Shown in pieces: positions 23,415-31,521 of a stretch of DNA of 33,471 bases. The stretch lies in assembly GCA_019744885.1 (NCBI GenBank), contig JAIETY010000136.1, positions 1 through 33,471 of the forward strand, in the 5' to 3' direction. The position numbers and the translations under genes were made by a program. The DNA is from Sphingomonas sp. GTDB taxonomy: Bacteria > Pseudomonadota > Alphaproteobacteria > Sphingomonadales > Sphingomonadaceae. The notes under the pieces are model-generated. The model was given only the letters and a program-made list of their open reading frames with translations, did no database searches and was not told the DNA's origin. The stretch's first letter is position 1, and each line of letters begins with the position of its first letter.

Positions 23415-24761
23415 TTATCTCAGTTCGGACGGCACCGCGTGGATTCTGTTTTGCCGGGCGAGTTGGTCGAGCAGGTTTTCATTGGCGCGCCAGCCGCTGA
23501 ACTCTGGATCGGTGTCAATGCCGAGCGCGCGATCGCCGACGGGTGCGTAGCGCTGCAGCTGACTAGCAATCCCCTCCCGCCCGAAGATCCAGCAGGCGAC
23601 CGAGTGGCGCGACAGCATCACGCAGAGGCGTCCAGTCTCCAAATGAAATGCTGTGGCATCGGCTCTGCCCGAAAGCGGGTGCTGGACAAACATGAGCGGG
23701 CGTTCGAGACCCTGAAAGCGATTAGCGGTTTCGACGAGCACGCCCGAAAGATCGGGCCACAGCCGCTCGCGAACGGCTGTGACCTGCGCGACCTGGGCAC
23801 AAGTAATTCCGATCATTTCTGGCGTGACCGGCGTACGCTGGCCGTCCGGCTCAATCAGAAAGGCCTGCCGCTGGAGCACACGGCGAACGGTTGCCACCAT
23901 CGTCCCAGCCATTGCGCGATCCACATCGCCAGCCATCATCGCGGGCAGTTCGATCATCGTCAGGCTTTGCCCGTATGTAGGGGCATCCAGCGGGATGTCA
24001 GTCGGCATGATGCCAGGCACAGCATAACCCATCGCGCGAACCGGCGTGAGCGCTTCGAACGCAAGCTCGGGATAGAATGCCGGCTGGATGAACGAAACCG
24101 TGTCCTGGACCAGCCTGCGGCTGACCGGCAGCGCCAATCGCAGCGTCGCCGGATGCCGAGCCATCAGCGCATCCGGTGCTGGTACATGCGGACCCGCCGG
24201 ATCGCAGCGCCAGCGCTCGAGTTCCGTCTGAATAACTGGCGCGATCTGTCCCGGGTCGCCGATCAGCGCATGGCGATGGGTGAGTCCGGCAATCTGGAGG
24301 AACTTATAGTCTGGTAGCTGATACGCTTCGTCGATGATTTGAAGATCGGCCAGCACGTCATGCCGGTCGAGCCACGACCATTTGTCGGCATTGCCAATCA
24401 CGATCATCGGACCTGCTGGCAGATCGCTTGCACGCTCAGCCAACGTCAGGGACGGCAAACTTGCGACCGAGTCAGGCAGTTCGAGTTCTTTGCTAACCAC
24501 CATGTGGATCGGGATGCGCGGAAAACCCATGGCGAGACGGCGCGCGATGTCGAATGCTTGCTCGTTGGTAAGCGTCACGATCATCACACGTTCGTTCAAC
24601 CGGGCAAAGCCCTGCACCGCGAGCCTTTCGACGATGCCGGTCTTGCCCGCACCGGGCGGCGAGTCGAGCACGAACGCCGGGACGCGGCGCCATTGCGTGG
24701 CGAGTACGGCCTCAATCGCGGATGACGCGCGGCCTTCGGCGGTAATTGCAAGCGCCGTCAC
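23415..24761 (-). CDS. SF1 (SF1B, Dna2/Pif1-like) DNA helicase of the candidate defence operon
   Basis: A protein of 448 residues. The motifs in order are: Walker A SPPGAGKTG (34-42), Ia VTLTNEQAFDIARRL, Walker B LQIIDEAYQ (140-148), III ALIGDPGQIAPV (165-176), IV LRLALPVSRRL, V VETANRFQGLERPLMFV, and VI GRLCVMLSRHSVACWIFG. It starts almost directly at the first RecA-like domain, with no room for the beta-barrel that precedes it in Dna2/IGHMBP2-type helicases. That part may be supplied by the upstream gene product. The start overlaps that gene (ATGA). It would unwind or translocate on DNA for the partner nuclease. Confidence 0.8.
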   Translation of the reverse strand: MTALAITAEGRASSAIEAVLATQWRRVPAFVLDSPPGAGKTGIVERLAVQGFARLNERVMIVTLTNEQAFDIARRLAMGFPRIPIHMVVSKELELPDSVASLPSLTLAERASDLPAGPMIVIGNADKWSWLDRHDVLADLQIIDEAYQLPDYKFLQIAGLTHRHALIGDPGQIAPVIQTELERWRCDPAGPHVPAPDALMARHPATLRLALPVSRRLVQDTVSFIQPAFYPELAFEALTPVRAMGYAVPGIMPTDIPLDAPTYGQSLTMIELPAMMAGDVDRAMAGTMVATVRRVLQRQAFLIEPDGQRTPVTPEMIGITCAQVAQVTAVRERLWPDLSGVLVETANRFQGLERPLMFVQHPLSGRADATAFHLETGRLCVMLSRHSVACWIFGREGIASQLQRYAPVGDRALGIDTDPEFSGWRANENLLDQLARQNRIHAVPSELR

Positions 24762-26194
24762 CGTAGCGCCTCGATGGCGGCCTGAAGATTTGCCGGCATC
24801 GCGAGCGGCTGCATTGCTGGGGCCGGGCCCTCGGCGTGTGTCCAGGGAAGCGTGGTCAAGCGTTCGGCCATGCGTCCGCGCTTGCGGATCAGCATGTCCC
24901 AGTTTGCGCGCGTCACACCCAATTCGATCAGCGTTTCGGGGAGCGGAACACCGACCGCCTGATGTCCCTTCTTGATACGAACATGAAGGTGGGTGCCGCC
25001 AGGTGCAATCCGGACATCTTCTACCACCATCAACATGCGTGGATCGCTTGTCAGGACGAGCTGGTCACGCGGCCGAAGATGAAGGTTCACTTGTTCAGAC
25101 GCGATGATGAGGCGGTGGACAGTTTTCCTGCCCTCGCGGTCCGAGGTGCCGCTGATAACGCTTCCGGTAATCATGTGACCGGTCGAGCGCGCCCGCGCCG
25201 CTGCCATGCGGTCGCCATAGGGCTGATCGGCCGCGAGCGATTGCAGCGCATGTTCGCGCTCAACAATCTTGAACGCGGCAGCCTTCGGGCCGTCGCGATA
25301 CGGTAGAGCAGCGCCAGCATCCCGGCCAAGCATAAAGCTGGCGAAGGCATTGGCTTCCTGGCTCCGCAACTGGTCGAGAACCGGAGCCTCTGGGATCGGC
25401 TGGTCGAGCCAGCGCAGCGCCTGCTGGACCGCGTTGTAGATCCGCGTGACGATCGGGCTCAATGCGCCAACGATCTGCTGATGCCGGAACTGAAGCTCCT
25501 GTGGTGAAACGCCCGACTTCTTGGCGGCATCATAGGCGCTGACGAGCGGCTGGAGGCTGAGCCGGTCGAATTCAGGATCGGTCTTAACGCCCATTACTTC
25601 GCGCTCGGCCTGTACGATGGCATTCTGCAGGCTGAGGCCCGGCGGCGGTGCGAGCCAGGTCAGGAAAACGCCAAGATGTTCGTCGTCCCCCTGATGCTGT
25701 CCAGTCGCGAACAGCGTTGCGAGCGCACCGGTTGCGGTCATCAAGGCCTGCTGCCCCGCATAGGGCATCCGTTCGGTCGCATAGGTCAGTAGCTCGCCGA
25801 CCCGCTTGATCGGCGCATTGTCGCGCGTGAAGCGCAAGCGATCGGCGAGAATGTCGAGGTGACCGGCGGCCGCGCTCGACGAAACCCAGAATTGCGGGAA
25901 ATCGCTGCGCGCACGGCAATCGCCGAAATAGCGCTCAATCCGCTCACCGAGCCAGGCGATCAGCGCATATTGTTCGTCGCGCTGGCGCGGATCGCCGATC
26001 ACGCAAATCTCGGGCGGCTGGTTGATCCCGCCTATGGCGAGTGCGTGCACCGCGGTATCTTCGCCCGCCATCGCCAGCGGGCAGATGATCAGCGTATGCG
26101 GCTGGATCACAACCTGCCGGTGCGAAGCATGCCGGATCGCCCGCTGCTGGTCGAAGGCAGCCAACCGAGCGACGAGATCGAGCACGTCAGCCAT
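24758..26194 (-). CDS. Unrecognised 478-residue protein, possible RNase H-like plus beta-barrel accessory subunit
   Basis: No family is recognised with confidence. The first ~125 residues alternate strands and helices (TLIICPLAMAGEDTAVHALAIGG, CVIGDPRQRDEQYALIAWLG, QFWVSSSAAAGHLDILADRL). This resembles the inactive RNase H-like domain found in RecB-type nuclease-helicases. The middle is helical. Residues about 365-445 are strand-rich (HRLIIASEQVNLHLRPRDQL, MLMVVEDVRIAPGGTHLHVR, KKGHQAVGVPLPETLIELGV), like the barrel before SF1B helicase cores. It overlaps the nuclease gene by 8 bases and the helicase gene by 4. A linking role between them is an inference. Confidence 0.6.
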   Translation of the reverse strand: MADVLDLVARLAAFDQQRAIRHASHRQVVIQPHTLIICPLAMAGEDTAVHALAIGGINQPPEICVIGDPRQRDEQYALIAWLGERIERYFGDCRARSDFPQFWVSSSAAAGHLDILADRLRFTRDNAPIKRVGELLTYATERMPYAGQQALMTATGALATLFATGQHQGDDEHLGVFLTWLAPPPGLSLQNAIVQAEREVMGVKTDPEFDRLSLQPLVSAYDAAKKSGVSPQELQFRHQQIVGALSPIVTRIYNAVQQALRWLDQPIPEAPVLDQLRSQEANAFASFMLGRDAGAALPYRDGPKAAAFKIVEREHALQSLAADQPYGDRMAAARARSTGHMITGSVISGTSDREGRKTVHRLIIASEQVNLHLRPRDQLVLTSDPRMLMVVEDVRIAPGGTHLHVRIKKGHQAVGVPLPETLIELGVTRANWDMLIRKRGRMAERLTTLPWTHAEGPAPAMQPLAMPANLQAAIEALR

Positions 26195-27293
26195 TGGCGG
26201 CCTCGCTTAAGGTTCGGTAGGCGCGGGCCAGTTCAGCCTGGACAATAGCCTCCGCTTCGGTTCGCGGCCTGATCCCCGGTGCATTCTTCATCAGCTCGAT
26301 CGCGCGGACGATCGACCCTGTCGGTGCAAGATACTCGCTAGCGAGCTCCCCCAGCAACGCCGGACTGCTGGCGGCGAGCGCTTGTTCGCGGCAGTGCGTC
26401 CACAAGGCGCAATGTTCACGGCAGTTGCTGTGGTAGCGGCTCGGGATGGAGACCAGGACCGCAGGATCGCTGAGGGTTCCCCAAGCTGGGACCAGCGCCT
26501 CGATCTCTTCAAGACTGGCGGGCGCGTCGGCCAGCGCGCGTTCGATCGAGTCGACCTCACCTAGGATCGCCATACGCTGCAGGGTCGGCAGGAAGAAGCC
26601 GGTGACCTTGAGGATCAGATCGCAGCGTGCGGCGGCGATCATACGATCCGCACCCCCGGCCGCCAGGAACTGGCGCAGTGCAGCAACGCCGACCGCGGCC
26701 TGGCGGCAAGCTGCGCGCAGATCGGCCGGGTCGGTCTTCCCGCCGCGATCAGCATAGGATTTGAGGACGCCGACGCGGTAGAAGGGCTCATCGTCGCGGG
26801 CGACTAGATAGTCGGGCTCGATGGGATGGGGAACTCCGCCATAGTCGATCAACAGCCGCGGCTGGATGATCAGATTGGGCGCAGCGGGGTCGCGCGCGAG
26901 CTTCAACGCAAGGAGGCGGCGCGTCTCAGTTTCGCGGCGGCGGCACTGAGCGAAACTGGTGCCGGGCGCGAAATCCGAGATGGAGACGATCTTGGACTCT
27001 GACGCTTCGAGATGCCCTTTCTCCACATACTGCGAAAACAGATTGGCCGCGCCATTCTGTAGGACATGTCGATCGAACTTCTGGTCGAGCACCAGAGCGA
27101 ACGGGGATTGCGCCTCGGCATCATCGCGATGGAGAATGTCCTGCGCCGCCTTGGCAGGGCTGACGCCCGCGATCGTCAGCGCTTTGAGGCGGAGCCAATC
27201 GGGGTTGCGCGCGACGCGCTCAATGCCGCGCGTGCCCAGCTCCTGAGCTGGCTGCGTCCCGCGCAGCTTGGCAACGCGCGCGACCTGGTTCAT
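26187..27293 (-). CDS. Cas4/AddB-like PD-(D/E)XK nuclease with Fe-S cluster cysteines
   Basis: A protein of 368 residues. Cys117 lies in TSFAQCRRRETE, like the first cluster ligand in Cas4/AddB/Dna2. Cys291, Cys295 and Cys301 (SNCREHCALWTHC) form the C-terminal trio. Between them is the nuclease core: IEPDYLVARDDEPF with Asp161, then YRVGVLKSYADRGGKTD with Lys178. A helix, AACRQAAVGVAALRQ, follows as in this fold. The E of the E-x-K motif is Val176, so activity is uncertain. The ATG at 27293 is fixed by an ATGA overlap with the upstream gene. It probably trims DNA ends with the helicase. Confidence 0.65.
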   Translation of the reverse strand: MNQVARVAKLRGTQPAQELGTRGIERVARNPDWLRLKALTIAGVSPAKAAQDILHRDDAEAQSPFALVLDQKFDRHVLQNGAANLFSQYVEKGHLEASESKIVSISDFAPGTSFAQCRRRETETRRLLALKLARDPAAPNLIIQPRLLIDYGGVPHPIEPDYLVARDDEPFYRVGVLKSYADRGGKTDPADLRAACRQAAVGVAALRQFLAAGGADRMIAAARCDLILKVTGFFLPTLQRMAILGEVDSIERALADAPASLEEIEALVPAWGTLSDPAVLVSIPSRYHSNCREHCALWTHCREQALAASSPALLGELASEYLAPTGSIVRAIELMKNAPGIRPRTEAEAIVQAELARAYRTLSEAANG

Positions 27294-28135
27294 CCCGCCG
27301 CCGCTCCCTGCCTTGCCTCGCCCTCGATGAGGGCGGGTAGGCCCCAAAGCTGCTGTTGCTCACGATAACTGCGCAACCTTGAGGCAGCGGCCAGTCGTTC
27401 GCTCAGGTCTTCCTGCTCGATGAGTTGCAGTTCGCTCTCAACGGCCGCGCGGATCCGCGCCGGATCGGCTGGCTTGCTAGATTCCACCGCGCCGGGCACG
27501 CCGCAGGCAAGTCGCAGCATAATTGCTTCGACCGCCGCCGCACGGACGGGATTCGTGGCGGCGAGATGGCTGGTGCGATCGAGCAGCGCAAGCGTGGTGC
27601 GCAGATGGCCCGTTCGCAGGCTACGCGCGCCGATTAGCCGGCGCTCGACCGGCCAGGCCGAGCTGGTCAGCAAGCGCGGCATCGCGGTCAGCGTGGCGAC
27701 GTTAAGAGCCGGCGCGATCCACGCCGGTCGCGCGGCAGGGTCGCGGCGCGCGGCGCGCTCTTCGTCGCGTCGCAAGCTCGAGAACCGCGAAGCGCCAATA
27801 TCGGTGCCGGTTGTAGCAAAGGCAAGTTCGCTAATCAGCGCGGGCGGTGCTGGCACGCCGATCTCGTCAAGCGTGTCGAGAACCTGTTCGCGAACAACCC
27901 GGCCTCCGCCACGCGCGCGCGGACTGTGACCCGCATCGCCATGCGTCTCTACAAACCTCAACTCTGCGGTCAGGCGCCGCCGTTCAGCGCCGAGTCGTTC
28001 GAGCTTAGCGTCAAGGTCGCGATGGTCGCCAAGTGAACCGTCCGCCAACGCCAAATGGAAGGATTCGAGCAACATACGCTGCTCGGCCACTACCTTGGCC
28101 AACCGCGTAGCAATCTGATCCTTCGAGCGCATCAT
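27290..28135 (-). CDS. Coiled-coil/winged-helix-like protein of the candidate defence operon (unknown)
   Basis: A protein of 281 residues. The N-terminus to ~65 is charged and helical with heptad-like spacing (KDQIATRLAKVVAEQRMLLE, LDAKLERLGAERRRLTAELR), a likely coiled coil. A winged-helix-like stretch follows (VVREQVLDTLDEIGVPAPPA, LISELAFATTGTDIGASRFS, SLRRDEERA). The C-terminus is helical again. No catalytic motif is visible. It may be a DNA-contact or assembly subunit. The start (28135) follows a set of four 10-bp-phased repeats. The stop overlaps the nuclease ATG. Confidence 0.6.
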   Translation of the reverse strand: MMRSKDQIATRLAKVVAEQRMLLESFHLALADGSLGDHRDLDAKLERLGAERRRLTAELRFVETHGDAGHSPRARGGGRVVREQVLDTLDEIGVPAPPALISELAFATTGTDIGASRFSSLRRDEERAARRDPAARPAWIAPALNVATLTAMPRLLTSSAWPVERRLIGARSLRTGHLRTTLALLDRTSHLAATNPVRAAAVEAIMLRLACGVPGAVESSKPADPARIRAAVESELQLIEQEDLSERLAAASRLRSYREQQQLWGLPALIEGEARQGAAAG

Positions 28136-28153
28136 GCATGCCTATATACACTT

Positions 28154-28189
28154 CCATGCTTTTCCATGCAATACCACGCTTGACCATGC
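28154..28189 (-). promoter_or_regulatory. Four 10-bp-phased GCATGG iterons upstream of the coiled-coil gene
   Basis: On the plus strand CCATGC occurs at 28154-28159, 28164-28169 and 28184-28189, with CCACGC at 28174-28179; the step is exactly 10 bp. Read towards the gene these are GCATGG boxes separated by four mostly A/T bases. They fill the only real gap (55 bp) in the six-gene run. One helical turn per repeat places all boxes on one DNA face, as in an operator. Downstream TATATA (28144-28149) may be part of a promoter. Confidence 0.65.
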
Positions 28190-28190
28190 C

Positions 28191-29537
28191 TTAGGCGGGC
28201 TTCTGAAAGCATAGCACCGCTTCAAGAGCACCGCCTTTCCGCTTGTAGATGCGCGTATAGGGATTGATGCCGGACATCGAGCGCGCGCTCGCGAAATCGA
28301 CTCGACGAGCGAGCGTCAGGCCCGCTGCCACGCCCATTTCACCAATAATGGTCGGCAGGTCGTTATGGATCTCCTTGTAAAAGGAATCTTGCACGACGAG
28401 AATCGCTGCTGCACCAGGTCTCAGCGCTGGCGCCAGTGCTTCCAGCGAGCGCGCCATCTTGTCGAAATAGTCGAGATGGGTTTTGTAATAATAACCGTCC
28501 GACGCCTTGGACGGATGCCGTTTGAGCTGAACCAAGAAGTCAAGGCAAGTATCGCCCCAGACTTCGCGGGGACTGAGTTCGGCCTTTGGCACCCGGGTCG
28601 AGCCGATCATGGTCCGGCCCAGCACTTCCATCGACAGGCGGAGCCGCGGGTAGAGGATGGCGAGTTCAATCCGCGTGGCCGCTGAATAGTCGATACGGGT
28701 GCAATATGGCGGAGATGACAGGATCAGGTCGATCGAGTTCGCCGCTGGCTTGGCGAGAGCCGTATCGACGACGCCGAGATTGGTACGGATCGGGCGCATC
28801 GGCCCGATGGCCTGAGTACGAGCTTCCAGCGACGACGCCATCAGATCAATCGCAGCGATGAATCCGCTGAGCAGCGTCTCGCGGTCACAACTGATCAGCG
28901 TCTCGCCGGCTTTGGGCTTGCGCAGCCAGGTCGGGTTGGAGGCCTGGAACCGAGTGACGAGGTCTCGGCACACGGAGAACAGGGCGACATAGAAGGTTGC
29001 GGCGATCGCAGACATGCGTTCGACGTGCGCCCCATCGTCTCCAAAGGTGGTCGCGCCAACGAGTTGTTCGCGAATGCGGATTTCTACGCCGCGGATCAGC
29101 GCGGCCACCGGCCGCTCGAACCATGACAATAGCGGATCGCCATCGAGTAGCCGCCGTTGATCGGCGCGCACACGACTGACCGTATCCCGCGCCAGCGGGC
29201 CAAGCATATCGGCTTCGCTCAGAGGCAGGAGGCGGGCCCGCGCGATAATCACCATGACCGGGTTTACATCCCAGCCTTCGGCTAGGAAGCCATGCTCGGC
29301 TGCGCTGTAGGTGGTGGTGCCACTTCCATTCCACGGGTCGAGGATCGTCACGCCAGCGGGAAGCGCGGCGCTTTCGATCAGCTTGTCGGCAAAGCTGTGC
29401 GGATAGCCTGCATAGTAAGGGAAGAACCCGTGCCAGCCGATTTCCTCGCGCGCGTTCCGCTTGGGCGAACCTATCGTCAGGGCGGCGATATCGACGGGCG
29501 GGGGCGGTGCCGCAGGCGGTGGCGTGGCGGGAGTCAT
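28191..29537 (-). CDS. DNA methyltransferase (N4-cytosine/N6-adenine type) of the candidate defence operon
   Basis: A protein of 448 residues. The SAM-binding motif is ILDPWNGSGTT (65-75), and the catalytic motif is LSSPPYCTRIDYSAATR with SPPY at 275-278. The DPxxGSGTT...SPPY order places it among amino-methylases (N4C/N6A). About 200 residues lie between the motifs and could hold target recognition. A Pro-rich N-terminus (TPATPPPAAPPPP) precedes the core. The ATG at 29537 overlaps the PIN gene stop (ATGA), so PIN and methyltransferase are coupled. In context it may mark self DNA against the nuclease-helicase. The target base and site are unknown. Confidence 0.82.
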   Translation of the reverse strand: MTPATPPPAAPPPPVDIAALTIGSPKRNAREEIGWHGFFPYYAGYPHSFADKLIESAALPAGVTILDPWNGSGTTTYSAAEHGFLAEGWDVNPVMVIIARARLLPLSEADMLGPLARDTVSRVRADQRRLLDGDPLLSWFERPVAALIRGVEIRIREQLVGATTFGDDGAHVERMSAIAATFYVALFSVCRDLVTRFQASNPTWLRKPKAGETLISCDRETLLSGFIAAIDLMASSLEARTQAIGPMRPIRTNLGVVDTALAKPAANSIDLILSSPPYCTRIDYSAATRIELAILYPRLRLSMEVLGRTMIGSTRVPKAELSPREVWGDTCLDFLVQLKRHPSKASDGYYYKTHLDYFDKMARSLEALAPALRPGAAAILVVQDSFYKEIHNDLPTIIGEMGVAAGLTLARRVDFASARSMSGINPYTRIYKRKGGALEAVLCFQKPA

Positions 29538-30076
29538 GCAGTCTCTCTCGCCCGCCAAGCTGCGGCAAAGGTCGGCGTCAGCGGCTCAAGCAGGGCAATG
29601 ATCGTTGGTACGTCGATCGGCGGGTTACGCAGCCTGGCTGATTGTGCCGCCAGCGCGGCGCTCATTGCGGCCGGCGTCTCTTCGAACAACCGGCACAGGA
29701 AGGCGTCGGGGTGGATCGCCTCGATCCCGGGCGGCAAATGTTTGAAGTCCTTGAGATTGCCGGTGACAATGTACCCAGCTTCGGCCGCCGCGGCGCATGC
29801 CGCGACATGCCGATCCTTGGGGTGATTACGCATCTTGGGAATCAGCGGCTTGTAGTCATCGACCAGCGCATCTGCGAAGTGCGTATCGAGCGCGCGCCGT
29901 AGGCTTGTCGCACTCGGTGCCGAAAGTCGTCCATCTTGGACGAGGTTGCCGATCGCCTCGTCCAGGATTTGGTCGCTCCATTGCGGGACAAAACAGCTCT
30001 CCACGGCCGCCGAAAGCAGCGTGTCGCGCAAGGGTAGTGCGTAGAGCACATCCGCGTCCAACACAGCCCTGATCAT
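29534..30076 (-). CDS. PIN-domain ribonuclease (VapC-like)
   Basis: A protein of 180 residues. The acidic PIN residues are present: Asp in AVLDADVLYAL (near 7-9), Glu40 in DQILDEAIGNL, Asp88 in NHPKDRHVAACA, and IVTGNLKDF with Asp110. A complete site predicts metal-dependent RNA cleavage. The ATG at 30076 begins MIRAVLDADV, the normal PIN start; an upstream extension is unlikely. It is the first gene of the minus-strand run and overlaps the methyltransferase. The divergent HTH gene may be its antitoxin. Excisionase-type HTH and PIN genes commonly pair in TA loci, though usually on the same strand. Confidence 0.8.
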   Translation of the reverse strand: MIRAVLDADVLYALPLRDTLLSAAVESCFVPQWSDQILDEAIGNLVQDGRLSAPSATSLRRALDTHFADALVDDYKPLIPKMRNHPKDRHVAACAAAAEAGYIVTGNLKDFKHLPPGIEAIHPDAFLCRLFEETPAAMSAALAAQSARLRNPPIDVPTIIALLEPLTPTFAAAWRARETA

Positions 30077-30167
30077 CGTGCCGCAAACCTTGCCCAAGTT
30101 CCTACGCGGCGATCATTCCTCCGGCGCGTCCAAGCGGATAGTGGCAGATCGGCATGCGCCCGTCAGG

Positions 30168-30203
30168 TTGCACTTATAGCGTCTATCTACTATATAACCG
30201 ATT
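30168..30203 (+). promoter_or_regulatory. Promoter giving a leaderless HTH transcript
   Basis: TTGCAC (30168-30173) and TATATA (30191-30196) are separated by 17 bp. The ATG is at 30204, only 7 bases after the -10, so transcription should begin at or next to the start codon. No ribosome site exists in between. The AT-rich stretch TTATAGCG...CTATATAA also offers a rough inverted repeat that could be an operator shared with the divergent PIN gene. Confidence 0.55.
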
Positions 30204-30692
30204 ATGTCAGTGGCCCGCCGCACTTCTGAATCTGCACAGGGCAGCGTGTCCAGCGCTGACCGCAAGACCGCGCGGGATTTGGTTTCCATGTTGGGCGACC
30301 GTCACGCGCGAGACCGGTTCGAATTGCGTGGCAAGGATGGCCGGACCACGATCCTGTCAGCGCCGATGCTGAGCCTGATCGAACAGGCGGCCCGGATTGT
30401 CGCGCAAGGTACAGCGGTAGATGTGCTGGCGCGCGACAAGGAGCTTACTAGCCAGGAGGCAGCCGCGTTGCTCGGCGTGTCGCGGCAGTATCTCATTCGT
30501 GTGCTCGACCGCGGCGATATGCCGTTCACGCGAACCGGCAACCACCGGCGCATTCGCAGCGCCGACGTGCTCGACTATATCACGCTGCGCGATGCCAGTC
30601 GGCGCACGGCGCTCGCCGAGCTGACGCAGGATACGCAGCAGGCTGGCGGCTACGAATCTCCCGCGACACTGGGGCCGCGCAGACCGCGTTAG
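30204..30692 (+). CDS. Excisionase-type HTH regulator, divergent from the PIN-methyltransferase operon
   Basis: A protein of 162 residues. The MerR-like HTH covers 81-128 (ELTSQEAAALLGVSRQYLIR, VLDRGDMPFTRTGNHRRI, RSADVLDYI). The N-terminal ~75 residues are helical (RKTARDLVSML, LSLIEQAARIVAQG). This build matches HTH antitoxins paired with PIN toxins. It is the likely repressor of its own leaderless promoter and of the operon on the other strand. Its stop overlaps the convergent stop of the HNH gene (GTTAGG at 30688-30693). Confidence 0.78.
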   Translation: MSVARRTSESAQGSVSSADRKTARDLVSMLGDRHARDRFELRGKDGRTTILSAPMLSLIEQAARIVAQGTAVDVLARDKELTSQEAAALLGVSRQYLIRVLDRGDMPFTRTGNHRRIRSADVLDYITLRDASRRTALAELTQDTQQAGGYESPATLGPRRPR

Positions 30693-31492
30693 GGATAGGC
30701 CGGTAGGTCGCCGTTCTCGAGATATTCAAGCAGGTCAGGGGTTTCCAGCACCGCTGAATAGAACATGTGCTGCCAGGAATTGGGCGTGGGATCGGCATAA
30801 CCCTCGCGAAACGCTTCGATCGTGGCTTGGACCGGCTGGCCTGACGCGCGCATCTTGGTCACGTTGCGGATCAGCCGGCGATGCTCGTTGCGGAAGAACC
30901 GGACATAGCGGTTGGGAATGTCCAGCTCCCTGAGATGGCTGGTGACCAGCGCTAGTTCGGCAGGCTGTAGCGCCGGGCTCGGAATGACCTCAAAAGTTGG
31001 AGCATCGAACGGTGCATGGATGATCAGATCGACGATTTTCGGTATCGTGAATGCGTCGAAGTACGGATGGATGAAAAAACGCGGGCTGTTGGCGTCACCG
31101 GTTTTTTCCAGCTTTTCCGCCTGACAGGCGTCGCACATCGGGAAGAGGTTAACGGGCGTAATCGAAAAGTGCGGATAGGTTCCCTTAGGCAAATAATGAT
31201 CGAGCGTATTGGGCGCACCGGGCTCTCCACATGCCGGGCATAGGTCGAGCATGTGCTCACGTATTGGCGCCATAGCGATCCCGTGGGCCGAGGCCGGATC
31301 GGCGTTCTTGTAGAGGTTGTGGAATGTCTTCCGGCGCGGTTCGATCGCCGGCCAGAGCGGGATATGTTCGGGCGATCCGCCCTCGTCCAGATATTGTTGG
31401 ATGCGAGCGCGCCATTGCGCGGCGATGCCAGTGAAGAACAGGGCATGCACGCCGCCCTGGCGCTCGGCTACCACTTGGTCGACCAGCGCCAA
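30689..31492 (-). CDS. HNH endonuclease, PtuB-like, of a Septu-like defence pair
   Basis: About 267 residues from a TTG at 31492. The HNH site reads LCPACGEPGAPNTLDHYLPK and TPVNLFPMCDAC, with zinc cysteines C85, C88, C120, C123 and the catalytic Asp98-His99 and Asn115. Septu systems pair such an HNH protein with an ABC-type ATPase, as here. The frame is open upstream to a TAG at 31517-31519. Before it lies an ATG (31520-31522) that overlaps the ATPase stop as TAATG. The natural start was probably there, so this copy may be poorly made (from CTG 31516 or TTG 31492) or broken. Confidence 0.75.
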   Translation of the reverse strand: MALVDQVVAERQGGVHALFFTGIAAQWRARIQQYLDEGGSPEHIPLWPAIEPRRKTFHNLYKNADPASAHGIAMAPIREHMLDLCPACGEPGAPNTLDHYLPKGTYPHFSITPVNLFPMCDACQAEKLEKTGDANSPRFFIHPYFDAFTIPKIVDLIIHAPFDAPTFEVIPSPALQPAELALVTSHLRELDIPNRYVRFFRNEHRRLIRNVTKMRASGQPVQATIEAFREGYADPTPNSWQHMFYSAVLETPDLLEYLENGDLPAYP

Positions 31493-31521
31493 GCTACAAG
31501 CGCCCGGAAGCGGCAGCTACA

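Noticed and set aside
28154..28189. Mini CRISPR array
   Set aside because: Repeats are 6 bp with 4-bp spacers; far too short for CRISPR and without cas genes. The Cas4-like nuclease is not evidence of a CRISPR locus here.
23415..29537. BREX, DISARM or type I restriction cluster
   Set aside because: No PglZ, BrxL, DrmB (DUF1998), phospholipase D, HsdS or SF2 HsdR-like gene is visible; the helicase is SF1 and the nuclease is Cas4/AddB-like.
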